A DNA stretch of 64,000 bases. It comes from Sinorhizobium psoraleae. Its GTDB lineage: Bacteria > Pseudomonadota > Alphaproteobacteria > Rhizobiales > Rhizobiaceae. Shown here piece after piece: positions 16,964 through 25,143 of this stretch. Each line of letters begins with the position of its first letter. Positions within the stretch are counted from its first letter, which is position 1. The stretch spans positions 868,001-932,000 of the forward strand of contig NZ_JABEKV010000003.1 in NCBI RefSeq assembly GCF_013283645.1, read 5' to 3'. The notes under the pieces are model-generated. The model saw nothing but the letters and a program-made list of their open reading frames with translations. It was not told where the DNA came from and made no database searches. The position numbers and the translations under genes are program-made.

Positions 16964-19081
16964 ATGAATGTAGCTTCAAGTCATTGCAGGAATGGCGTGT
17001 TTCTCGCCTCGTCTGTCCTGTTTCTCCAGCTGGTTTTCGCGCTCATCGGCCCTGTGGCCGCACAGGAATCGGCGGTTACTCCACCGCCGGCCAAGGTGCA
17101 GCAATTGATCGGACTGCTTGATGATCCCGAGGTGCGCCAGTGGCTCGCGTCCAAGCAGACCGCCACACCAGAGGCAGAGGCACAAGCACCCTCGACGGTT
17201 GCCTCCCGATTGGTCGCCCAAATCAAGAAGCACCTTGTCGGCATGCGTGATGCGGTTCCTCGGATGATGCCCGAATGGCAGGCGGCAAGAGATCGCATCG
17301 CGAGCGACATGCAGAACCATGGAGCAATGCCAATCCTCAAGGGATTTGCCTTCATACTTCTCGTCGGTTACGGCGCCGAATTTTTCCTGCGCTATCTCCT
17401 CAGGCGCAGTTCGCACCGTAACGCTGCACAATTCACGGCTGGTCTCGCCGCCTTTGCTCGCATCGCCCCGCTTGTGGTTTTCGCGATCGCAGGCATTTCC
17501 GCATTCGTGCTCTCCGACTGGCCTCCCCGACTGGAGGCAGCGATCGCACCACTGCTCATAGCCTGGATCGCCGCCCGCCTGCTGATTGCTATCGCATCTG
17601 CGGTGCTCAAGCCAGCGGCGGAGGCGGTAGTGACACCGGACGCGGAACAGGAACATGCCGTTCTCGCTCCGGCTGCAGCGCGGTACTGGCTCAATCGATC
17701 GGTACTGTTCATCTGCGCATTCGCCGTTGCGTGGGCGGTTGGCGACTTGATGCAGGCGCTGGCGTTTCCGGCTGACGTCCGCGACCTCGCCGCGGCGGTT
17801 CTCGGGCTCGTTGTTCTCGGCCTGGCAATCGACACGGCGCTTCGCCGGCCTGTCCAGAACGTGGCGGCTGCGCGTCGGATGCTCCGCAACGCGATGATCG
17901 TGGCCTTTCTGGTGCTGCTCTGGCTCCTTTGGGTTGCGGGCATGAAAGTCTTGTTCTGGATTGGCATCTATGTTCTCGGCTTGCCGCCGCTGTTGCGTTT
18001 TACCAGCGCGACGACGAGGGCGATACTCGATACTTCGGCAACCGACGGTATGCGCGTGTTGCGCAATGTGTTGATCGAACGGGGTGCCCGGCTGGTGATC
18101 ATCGCACTGGCGGCGGCCTGGCTCGCCGTCGTCTTCCGCTTCAATGGCAACGCAATGATTCAGGACGATGCCTTCAATCGCATCTTCCGCGGCGTTCTCG
18201 CCGGTGTCGTCATCTTGCTCGCGGCAGATCTCATCTGGCAATTGGCGAAGGAGGTCATCAACCTGCGTGTGAACCAGGCCAGTGTCGAGGTCGCGGATCC
18301 GGCGCAACTCGCCCGCAATATGCGCATGCGCACGCTACTGCCGATTCTGCGCAACTTCCTGGCCGCCTTTATTGCCGTGGTTGCAGTGCTCATGGTCCTT
18401 TCCGGCCTCGGCGTCGCGATTGGTCCGCTGATCGCCGGCGCGGGCGTGTTCGGCGTCGCGATCGGCTTCGGCTCGCAGACCCTGGTCAAGGATATCATCA
18501 GCGGCATCTTCTACATGATGGACGATGCCTTCCGGGTCGGCGAATACATCCAGAGCGGCAGCTACAAAGGCACTGTCGAATCCTTCAGCATCCGCTCGGT
18601 AAAACTGCGCCACCACCGTGGCCCTATCTTTACCGTGCCGTTCGGGTCACTTGGTGCGGTCCAGAACATGAGCCGTGATTGGGTCATCGACAAGTTCCTG
18701 ATCAACGTCTCGTACGACTCCGATATTGCGAAGGTCAAAAAGGTCGTGAAGGGAATCGGCGCGACACTTCTGGAGGATCCTGAGTTGGGGCCGCTGATCA
18801 TCGAGACGGTAAAGATGAAGGGCGTGGAGCAGTTCGGGGACTATGGCATTACCCTCAGCTTCTCCATGACGACAAAGCCGGGCCACCAGACGCAGGTTAG
18901 GCGGCGGGCGCAGGCCTTGATCAAGGAAGTGTTCAAAGCGAATGGCATCATGTTCGCCTCGCCGACCGTGCAGGTTGCGGGTGATGATACGCAATCGACA
19001 GCGGCGGCTGCGGCTACTCGCGATGCTATCGCCAAGAAAAACGCGGCGATCGCCCGGGCCGAGGGGATGCCGACGGAGTAG
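16964..19081 (+). CDS. MscS-family mechanosensitive ion channel, large
   Basis: 705 residues. The start at 16964 follows GGGAGGGCGGGG and begins a signal peptide ending near VAAQES. A periplasmic segment of about 120 residues leads into roughly ten membrane segments. The MscS core follows: the pore-helix region GPLIAGAGVFGVAIGFGSQT, then LVKDIISGIFYMMDDAFRVG and the beta domain with VKLRHHRGPIFTVPFGSLG. Such channels release solutes on hypo-osmotic shock. It is longer than E. coli MscS (286) and nearer the YbdG/YbiO size. The C-terminal tail is alanine-rich and charged. The frame is open upstream to 16787 but unlikely to be translated. Confidence 0.9.
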   Translation: MNVASSHCRNGVFLASSVLFLQLVFALIGPVAAQESAVTPPPAKVQQLIGLLDDPEVRQWLASKQTATPEAEAQAPSTVASRLVAQIKKHLVGMRDAVPRMMPEWQAARDRIASDMQNHGAMPILKGFAFILLVGYGAEFFLRYLLRRSSHRNAAQFTAGLAAFARIAPLVVFAIAGISAFVLSDWPPRLEAAIAPLLIAWIAARLLIAIASAVLKPAAEAVVTPDAEQEHAVLAPAAARYWLNRSVLFICAFAVAWAVGDLMQALAFPADVRDLAAAVLGLVVLGLAIDTALRRPVQNVAAARRMLRNAMIVAFLVLLWLLWVAGMKVLFWIGIYVLGLPPLLRFTSATTRAILDTSATDGMRVLRNVLIERGARLVIIALAAAWLAVVFRFNGNAMIQDDAFNRIFRGVLAGVVILLAADLIWQLAKEVINLRVNQASVEVADPAQLARNMRMRTLLPILRNFLAAFIAVVAVLMVLSGLGVAIGPLIAGAGVFGVAIGFGSQTLVKDIISGIFYMMDDAFRVGEYIQSGSYKGTVESFSIRSVKLRHHRGPIFTVPFGSLGAVQNMSRDWVIDKFLINVSYDSDIAKVKKVVKGIGATLLEDPELGPLIIETVKMKGVEQFGDYGITLSFSMTTKPGHQTQVRRRAQALIKEVFKANGIMFASPTVQVAGDDTQSTAAAAATRDAIAKKNAAIARAEGMPTE

Positions 19082-19216
19082 TCGTTACAATCCGGAACCA
19101 GAGGCGCTGCCAGCATGCGTGAGGGGCGCCGGCATGCCCGCGATACCAGCCGCCGAAGGGGCTTTGTGCGGGCCCATGTTGACATCCGATCGGGAAGGCG
19201 GGATAGCTCGCCTCGA

Positions 19217-20314
19217 ATGAAGATCGCTTTTTACGCGCCTTTGAAATCGCCCGATCATGCCGTCCCCTCCGGCGACAGGCAGATGGCGCGCCTGTTGATC
19301 GATGGGCTTCGGCTGGGCGGACATGATGTCGGCATTGCGTCGCACTTGCGCAGCTTTTCGCGCGAGGCCTCCGAGGAACAGCTCTCGTCGCTTAGAACGG
19401 AGGCCGAGCGAGAGGTTCGCCGTCTCCGGCGCCTTTGGCGCGACGAGGGATCGCCGGACGCTTGGTTCTGCTATCATCCCTATTACAAGGCACCCGACCT
19501 GATCGGCCCTCGCATTTCGGGGGAATTCTCCATTCCCTATGTCACCGCCGAAAGCTCTTACTCCTACCGCCGCAATGTGGGTGCCAGGAAGCCAGCTCAG
19601 GATGAAGTCGCGGCCGGCGCCAGACAGGCCGCCGTCAACATCTGCTTTACGCAACGCGACCGCGAAGGGTTGGAGGAAGCGATTCCGGGTGTCCGCTATG
19701 CCATGCTCGCGCCGTTCATAGACGTGGCGCCGTTCCACGAACCGCGGCAAACCGCGGCCGGCGTTTGCCGGCTCTTGGCGGTGGCGATGATGCGGCCGGG
19801 TGACAAGATGGATAGTTATGGGATGCTGGCCAAGGCGCTGATGCTCCTGGTCGATCTGCCCTGGAAAATGTCGATCGTCGGCGACGGCCCCGCTCGGGCA
19901 GAAGTGCAGGGGGTGTTTGCCGGGCTGCCGGCCGAGCGGCTGGACTGGCTCGGCGAGAAGGAGCCTGAAGCGATCGCCGGGATTCTCGCACGCGGCGATC
20001 TCTATGTCTGGCCGGGCTGCGGCGAGGCCTATGGCCTCTCCTATCTTGAGGCGCAAGCGGCTGGCCTGCCGGTCGTCGCACAGCGAACCGCCGGCGTTCC
20101 GGAAGTGGTCAGGGATGAGGAAACAGGCTTGCTGACGAAAGCCGGTGAGATCGACCTGTTCGCCGCAGCGATTCGGCGGCTGATCAGCGACACCGCCCTG
20201 CGCGCCGAGTTCGGGGCAAACGCGCGCCGCTTCGTTATCGAACAACGGTCGCTGCAGGCGGCGGCAAGACGCCTCGGCGAGATCTTCAGGGATTTTGTGG
20301 AGAAGGCGGCATGA
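19217..20314 (+). CDS. Glycosyltransferase family 4
   Basis: 365 residues. MKIAFYAPLKSPDHAVPSGD is a typical GT-B N-terminus with the glycine/aspartate loop. The C-terminal half has VWPGCGEAYGLSYLEAQAAG, the GT4 EX7E-like donor site. The long frame from 19115 is not used because family similarity begins at 19217. Its stop overlaps the start of the polysaccharide deacetylase gene by four bases (ATGA), so the two are translationally coupled. The enzyme probably transfers a hexosamine or hexose that the deacetylase then modifies; that functional link is inference. Confidence 0.88.
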   Translation: MKIAFYAPLKSPDHAVPSGDRQMARLLIDGLRLGGHDVGIASHLRSFSREASEEQLSSLRTEAEREVRRLRRLWRDEGSPDAWFCYHPYYKAPDLIGPRISGEFSIPYVTAESSYSYRRNVGARKPAQDEVAAGARQAAVNICFTQRDREGLEEAIPGVRYAMLAPFIDVAPFHEPRQTAAGVCRLLAVAMMRPGDKMDSYGMLAKALMLLVDLPWKMSIVGDGPARAEVQGVFAGLPAERLDWLGEKEPEAIAGILARGDLYVWPGCGEAYGLSYLEAQAAGLPVVAQRTAGVPEVVRDEETGLLTKAGEIDLFAAAIRRLISDTALRAEFGANARRFVIEQRSLQAAARRLGEIFRDFVEKAA

Positions 20315-21105
20315 CGGAGACGTCGGTTTGGCAACCGGTGATCGACAGGCTGGATCGCTTGCGTGCGGCCGGGCAGCGCGTCGATTTCTGGTTACGCGAC
20401 GATGACGCGGTCGAGCCGACGCCGGCGCTCGACCGGCTGGTGGAACTGACGGAACGCTTTTCAGTGCCGACGACCTTGGCCGTTATCCCGGCGCATACCA
20501 ACGGCGAGCTCTCGCGTTATCTCGCCTGCCGTGACGATATCAGCATTGCCGTTCATGGCTGGGAGCACCGAAACCATGCGTCACCGGCGGAAAAGCGGCA
20601 GGAACTCGGTGGCCACCGGCCACGGGAGATTGTTCTCGACGAGTTAAGCAAGGGGTGCTCCCGACTGAGAGCGCTCCATCCCTCCTCCTTCGTGCCGCTG
20701 CTCGTCCCGCCATGGAACCGGATCAATGCAAACCTGCTTGGCGGATTGCCGGAGATCGGCTTCAGGGCCGTGTCGGTGTTCGGTCCCGAACGGAAGCCCG
20801 CGCGCAATGCGGAGGACGCAACAGCGAGTTCGCTATCCGCTTTTCCGCGGCTGAGGCTTATCAACACGCATGTGGATGTAATGGATTGGCGCGGAACGCG
20901 CGGCTGTCGGGATCACCGGGAAATCATTCGGGATATCGTACGGCGTCTGGACGAAATGAACCTGGACGAGGAGGCGGTCGGTATTCTCACGCACCATCTG
21001 GTCCACGACGAGAGCGTATGGGAATTTCTGTCGCGATTGTTCGATCTCACCGCTGCACACCCCGCCTGCCGCTGGCGCAAGGTCGGTGATTTTATAGCTC
21101 GATGA
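20311..21105 (+). CDS. Polysaccharide deacetylase family protein
   Basis: 264 residues. FWLRDDDAVEPTPALDRL near the N-terminus supplies the catalytic aspartates, and IAVHGWEHRNHAS supplies the metal-binding histidines of the NodB-like (CE4-type) fold. VPPWNRI lies in the middle and ILTHHLVHD near the end. It should remove acyl groups from a glycan or glycolipid. No signal peptide is evident, so it likely acts in the cytoplasm. It is coupled to the upstream GT4 gene by ATGA overlap. Its 3' end overlaps the convergent MBL gene by 14 bases. Confidence 0.85.
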   Translation: MTETSVWQPVIDRLDRLRAAGQRVDFWLRDDDAVEPTPALDRLVELTERFSVPTTLAVIPAHTNGELSRYLACRDDISIAVHGWEHRNHASPAEKRQELGGHRPREIVLDELSKGCSRLRALHPSSFVPLLVPPWNRINANLLGGLPEIGFRAVSVFGPERKPARNAEDATASSLSAFPRLRLINTHVDVMDWRGTRGCRDHREIIRDIVRRLDEMNLDEEAVGILTHHLVHDESVWEFLSRLFDLTAAHPACRWRKVGDFIAR

Positions 21106-21922
21106 TCTGGTGATCGCGGGCCGCGAAGGCTCCCTCGAAAAAGGCCTGTACTTCCTCTTCCATCGCCGCGATCTCGACGTCCGTCCGCGACGGATCATGG
21201 TGGAACATTGCCAGGCGCGGTACGCCGGCAGCTTGCGCCAGTTTGGCGCCGTGCATGCCGGTCGAGTGTCCGTAACCTCGATAGGTCGGCATCTCCGATT
21301 CGAGATAGGTGCAGTCGTAGACCATGAGGTCGGCACCGGCGATGAACTCGAGGAGTGTAGGGTCGAGAATACCGGCCTCGTGCTCCGTGTCGTAGATTAA
21401 GGCGACGGCGCGGCCGCCCCAATCGACCCTATAGCCGACGCAACCGCCTGGATGAACGAGGCTCATCGTGCGGATGGAAACGCCCTTTCGCGGTGAAAGG
21501 GTTTCGCCGGGGCGAAAATCGACGCAGTCGAGGCTTGCCTGGCAGATGCCTGGGCCAACCGGAAACCAGGGCGGCCGCATGAAATCGTTGATCATTTCCT
21601 GGGTAGACATCGTGCCGTGAAGATGGCCGGACCAGAACCGCACCGCCGAACTGCAGCGATAGATTGGCTTGAAATAGGGAAGCCCGATAATGTGGTCGTA
21701 ATGGGTGTGGGTGAAGAAGACGTCGTACTCGGCGACGCCCTCGGCCATCAGCGCCAGCCCCGCTTCGCGCAACCCCGAGCCGGCGTCGAAGATCAGGACT
21801 TCGCTGCCGCAACGGACTTCAATGCAAGGTGTATTGCCACCATAGCGTAGGAACTGTTCGCCGGATACCGGCAAACTGCCTCTTACTCCCCAGAACCGGA
21901 CTCGAAAGGTGTTTTCCTGCAT
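21092..21922 (-). CDS. MBL-fold metallo-hydrolase
   Basis: 276 residues. FTHTHYDHIIGLPYF holds the HxHxDH zinc motif (H72, H74, D76, H77), and further metal ligands lie in LVHPGGCVGYR, IYDTEHE and FHHDPSR. The opening VRFWGVRGSLPVSG is shared by MBL proteins related to PhnP, RNase Z and class II cyclic-nucleotide phosphodiesterases. Start 21922 is placed by family similarity; an upstream ATG at 22015 with GGA nearby is an alternative. The gene is divergent from a DUF3095 cyclase-like gene, so hydrolysis of a cyclic nucleotide is a possible but unproven role. Confidence 0.82.
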   Translation of the reverse strand: MQENTFRVRFWGVRGSLPVSGEQFLRYGGNTPCIEVRCGSEVLIFDAGSGLREAGLALMAEGVAEYDVFFTHTHYDHIIGLPYFKPIYRCSSAVRFWSGHLHGTMSTQEMINDFMRPPWFPVGPGICQASLDCVDFRPGETLSPRKGVSIRTMSLVHPGGCVGYRVDWGGRAVALIYDTEHEAGILDPTLLEFIAGADLMVYDCTYLESEMPTYRGYGHSTGMHGAKLAQAAGVPRLAMFHHDPSRTDVEIAAMEEEVQAFFEGAFAARDHQIIEL

Positions 21923-22178
21923 TCCTGTTTTGGCTTCGTGCTGTCCGCCTCGGCGCTTTTGCCTGCGTGCATTTTCTCTAGACAAGCACAGATCATAAGG
22001 GTCCTGCAACGCCATAAGTTCCAATCAGATTGTAGGGCTTGCTTTATTTCTAAGTTCTGCTCTCCAAAGCCTGTATTGAAACTTTATCTACAGATCTAAC
22101 GTGATCTGGAGCAAAACGAAGAATTGAGAAGCGATTTTTCAGCCACATTCGGGCTGAAGGCAAAGGTTGGACGCGATC

Positions 22179-23339
22179 ATGGCGCAGGCAGCTGATATGC
22201 AGTTTTACGACAGCCTCCCCCTCTTCGAGGCATTCGAAGGGGTTGCCGACGAGGCCAACTACCGGCCCTTGCCGGATGGATGGGTGCTGGCGGTTGCAGA
22301 CATCGTCGATTCGACCGGCGCCATCGCGGAAGGTCGCTACAAGAGCGTCAACATGGCGGGCGCAAGTGTCATATCGGCGCTGATGAATGCGCTCGATGAA
22401 CGAAACCTGCCCTTCGTCTTTGGGGGTGACGGGGCGCTCGCGGCAGTACCCGAGGCAATGGCGGCAAAGGCACGAGCGGCGTTGGCGGCCGCGAAGACCT
22501 GGGTGGCGGAAGAGCTGAACCTCGATCTGCGCGCCGCACTTGTTCCGGTCAGCGACATACGCACCAGCGGGCTCGACATGCGTGTCGCGCGCTTCAAGGC
22601 AAGCGAGGAGGTGTCCTACGCCATGTTTTCTGGTGGCGGCGCCAGTTGGGCAGAGGCGCAAATGAAGGCCGGGCGCTACCAGATCGAGGCCGCGGCGCCA
22701 GGAAGCAGGCCGGATTTGACCGGACTGTCCTGCCGCTGGAATCCGATTGTCTCGCGCCATGGGGCGATCGTCTCGATCATTGCTCTTCCTGGCCCGCAAG
22801 GCAATGGTCCGGAGTTCCAGGCACTTGTCGGCGACATCGTGGCATTGGCCGAGGGCGAGGAGCGTGGCGGACACCCTGTGCCGGAAAATGGTCCCGAGCC
22901 GCGGCTTTCCATGCAAGGGGTCGCGGTCGAATCGCGCGCCGTAGCGCCCAGAGGTCGACGCTTCCTCGCCTGGTCGTGGATAACGCTGCAGAGCCTGGTG
23001 CTGTTCTTGTGCTTCAAGCTCGGCTGGAACCTCGGCAAGTTCGATGTCACGCAATACAAGCGTGATCTGGTCCGCAACTCCGACTTTCGCAAGTTCGACG
23101 ACGGGCTGAAGATGACGATCGATATCGGCGTCGAGCGGCTGCGCCAGATCGAAGAGCGGTTGAAAAGGGCGGCCGATGCCGGCGTGTCCAGCTACGGATT
23201 GCATCAGCAGGATTCCGCGCTGATGACCTGCATCGTACCGGCGGCGATGAGCCGCGACCACGTGCACTTCGTCGACGGAGCCGCCGGCGGTTACGCAATG
23301 GCGGCGAAGAATCTCAAGACGCTCGCTCCAGCCGGCTAG
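22179..23339 (+). CDS. DUF3095 protein, nucleotide-cyclase-like fold
   Basis: 386 residues. WVLAVADIVDSTGAI (D41) and FVFGGDGALAAV (D84) resemble the two metal-binding aspartate sites of class III cyclases and GGDEF domains. The remainder, including SYAMFSGGGASWAEAQMK and the C-terminal YGLHQQDSALMTCIVP, is characteristic of DUF3095. No enzyme activity has been assigned to the family as far as I know; nucleotide binding or cyclase activity is inferred from the motifs. The start at 22179 follows AGGTTGG; the track of the frame begins slightly earlier at a TTG. It is divergent from the MBL hydrolase and about 1.8 kb from a class III cyclase. Confidence 0.82.
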   Translation: MAQAADMQFYDSLPLFEAFEGVADEANYRPLPDGWVLAVADIVDSTGAIAEGRYKSVNMAGASVISALMNALDERNLPFVFGGDGALAAVPEAMAAKARAALAAAKTWVAEELNLDLRAALVPVSDIRTSGLDMRVARFKASEEVSYAMFSGGGASWAEAQMKAGRYQIEAAAPGSRPDLTGLSCRWNPIVSRHGAIVSIIALPGPQGNGPEFQALVGDIVALAEGEERGGHPVPENGPEPRLSMQGVAVESRAVAPRGRRFLAWSWITLQSLVLFLCFKLGWNLGKFDVTQYKRDLVRNSDFRKFDDGLKMTIDIGVERLRQIEERLKRAADAGVSSYGLHQQDSALMTCIVPAAMSRDHVHFVDGAAGGYAMAAKNLKTLAPAG

Positions 23340-23425
23340 CAATAATGGCTTTCCGGTCCGGAATTGCGTAGTCTCGAAGGGTAAGTCCAGAGGCGCGCGC
23401 GTCCGCTCGCAAACGCGAGGTCGCC

Positions 23426-24778
23426 TCAGGCCTTGACCACCTGGTCCGCAGCAATGCCGAGGCGGGCGAAAACGTTACGTGTATCGACGATCAGCTTTGC
23501 CCAGTCCGCCAGCGCCTGATAGTCGATGCCGTCGTGATCCGTTGCGATGAGCACCGCATCGAACCGGCGCACGCTTTCCTCGTCGAAGGAAATCGATCGA
23601 CGGCCCTTCAAGGGGAGGTGCTCGCGGGTCGACGGGATTTCTTCGACATGCGGATCGTAGAACGCGGCGCTGCCGCCGCGCTCCTCGATGAGTTCGATCA
23701 GCCTGAGAGAGGGACTTTCGCGAATGTCCGGCACGTTCTTCTTATAGGCGAGGCCGATGACGAGGACGTTCGAGCGGCTGAGCGCCTTGCCCTGCCTCCT
23801 GTCGAGCGCTTCGGCAAGCCGGCTGACGACATGGCGCGGCATCGCCGAGTTGATTTCGCCGGCAAGTTCGATGAAACGGGTCGGCAGCTCGTATTCGCGT
23901 GATTTCCAGGTGAGGTAGAAAGGATCGATCGGGATGCAATGCCCGCCGAGTCCCGGTCCGGGATAGAAGGGCATATAGCCGAACGGCTTCGTCTTGGCCG
24001 CTTCGATGACTTCCCAGATGTCGATCCCCATGGCCTCGTAAACGACCTTGAGCTCGTTGACGAGGGCAATGTTGACGGCGCGGAAGATGTTCTCGGTGAG
24101 CTTTACGGCTTCGGCCGTGGCGTTCGAGGAGACCGGTACGACGGTCTTGACCACAGCGCCGTAGAAATGCTGCATCAGCATCGCCGCGCGCGGCCCGTCA
24201 CCGGCCACGATCTTCGGGATGCTCGCAGTCTCAAAAGCGCGGTTGCCCGGGTCTTCGCGCTCCGGCGAGAAGCCGATGAAGAAGTCTTCGCCGGATTTCA
24301 GACCCGTTTCTTCCAGGATCGAGCGGACGATACCGTCGGTGGTTCCGGGGTAGGTGGTCGACTCTAGCACGACGAGCTGGCCCGGCCTGAGGGCGGCGGC
24401 GATCGAGTGCGCCGTTCCCTCGACGAAGGAGAGGTCGGGATCGCGATGCTTGGTCAGCGGCGTCGGCACGCAGATGACGATCACGTCGCAAAGAGCAAGA
24501 TCGGCGAAATCGGTCGTCGAACGGAACCGGCCTGCTGCGATCTCGCGGCCAAGCGCATCATCCGTAACCGCCTCGATATAGGAGTGGCCGTCATCGAGGG
24601 CGACGATCTTCGAAGGATCGATATCGAAACCGGTCACCGAATAACCGGAGCGTGCCACCGCGACTGCGAGCGGCAGGCCGACATAGCCAAGGCCGATGAC
24701 ACCAACGCGCGCCTGGCGCTGAGAGATCGATTCAAGCAGCCTGTCGTGATGAAGGGAAGTCAAGAGATAGGGTTCCAT
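23426..24778 (-). CDS. UDP-N-acetylhexosamine dehydrogenase (WecC/TviB type)
   Basis: 450 residues. A Rossmann N-terminus (VGVIGLGYVGLPLAVAVARS), the central helix, and GPGLGGHCIPIDPFYL with the catalytic cysteine define a nucleotide-sugar 6-dehydrogenase. IGFSPEREDPGNR is typical of the group acting on UDP-GlcNAc, UDP-ManNAc or UDP-GalNAc rather than UDP-glucose. The reaction gives a uronic acid in two NAD-dependent oxidations. The start at 24778 fits family length; the open frame to 24940 is not supported. It supplies an acidic amino sugar for the glycan made from this window. Exact substrate uncertain. Confidence 0.9.
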   Translation of the reverse strand: MEPYLLTSLHHDRLLESISQRQARVGVIGLGYVGLPLAVAVARSGYSVTGFDIDPSKIVALDDGHSYIEAVTDDALGREIAAGRFRSTTDFADLALCDVIVICVPTPLTKHRDPDLSFVEGTAHSIAAALRPGQLVVLESTTYPGTTDGIVRSILEETGLKSGEDFFIGFSPEREDPGNRAFETASIPKIVAGDGPRAAMLMQHFYGAVVKTVVPVSSNATAEAVKLTENIFRAVNIALVNELKVVYEAMGIDIWEVIEAAKTKPFGYMPFYPGPGLGGHCIPIDPFYLTWKSREYELPTRFIELAGEINSAMPRHVVSRLAEALDRRQGKALSRSNVLVIGLAYKKNVPDIRESPSLRLIELIEERGGSAAFYDPHVEEIPSTREHLPLKGRRSISFDEESVRRFDAVLIATDHDGIDYQALADWAKLIVDTRNVFARLGIAADQVVKA

Positions 24779-25143
24779 CTTTGAGGGGCGGCGACGTGCG
24801 ATCACGGCGATCCCGATTGTCGCCGTTTGTTGGCGAGAAAGCCGTCGCAAGTCAAGCACGGGCCGCATGCCGCAGACCACCCCAACAATTACAGGGTGCA
24901 ATTGCACGATCAATCCCGTGTACCATCGACGAATGATCAAAAATTGCGAACGTCTCTGGAAATCGCGCTCGGCGGTGAATATCTGCAGGTAAGAAGATGC
25001 GGCGATCCGATCGCTGCAATGCCTGCCGCAAAGCGCGGCACACGCCGTTCGTTACAACGGGCATCACACGGCAGACGCGGCCTTGTCGCAAGGTCCGCGC
25101 GATAGCTGTCGTTGCTGGCCGTCATGCCGATATGAGGAATGCG
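24779..25143. other. Divergent intergenic region, 365 bp
   Basis: Separates the sugar dehydrogenase and class III cyclase genes. It contains a perfect 12-bp palindrome at 24896-24907 within a locally less GC-rich stretch. Frames open through it belong to upstream extensions of the flanking genes and are not supported. Confidence 0.45.
24896..24907. promoter_or_regulatory. Perfect palindrome GTGCAATTGCAC
   Basis: A 12-bp perfect palindrome midway between two divergent genes (sugar dehydrogenase and cyclase). Position and symmetry suit a dimeric repressor or activator site; the regulator is unknown. Confidence 0.3.

Noticed and set aside
16976-18307. 443-codon minus-strand frame antisense to the MscS gene
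   Set aside because: Composition rich in R, D, H and Q typical of an antisense shadow; the plus-strand MscS is unambiguous.
22050-23342. 430-codon minus-strand frame opposite DUF3095
   Set aside because: Shadow of a recognised gene; no ribosome site and no family match.
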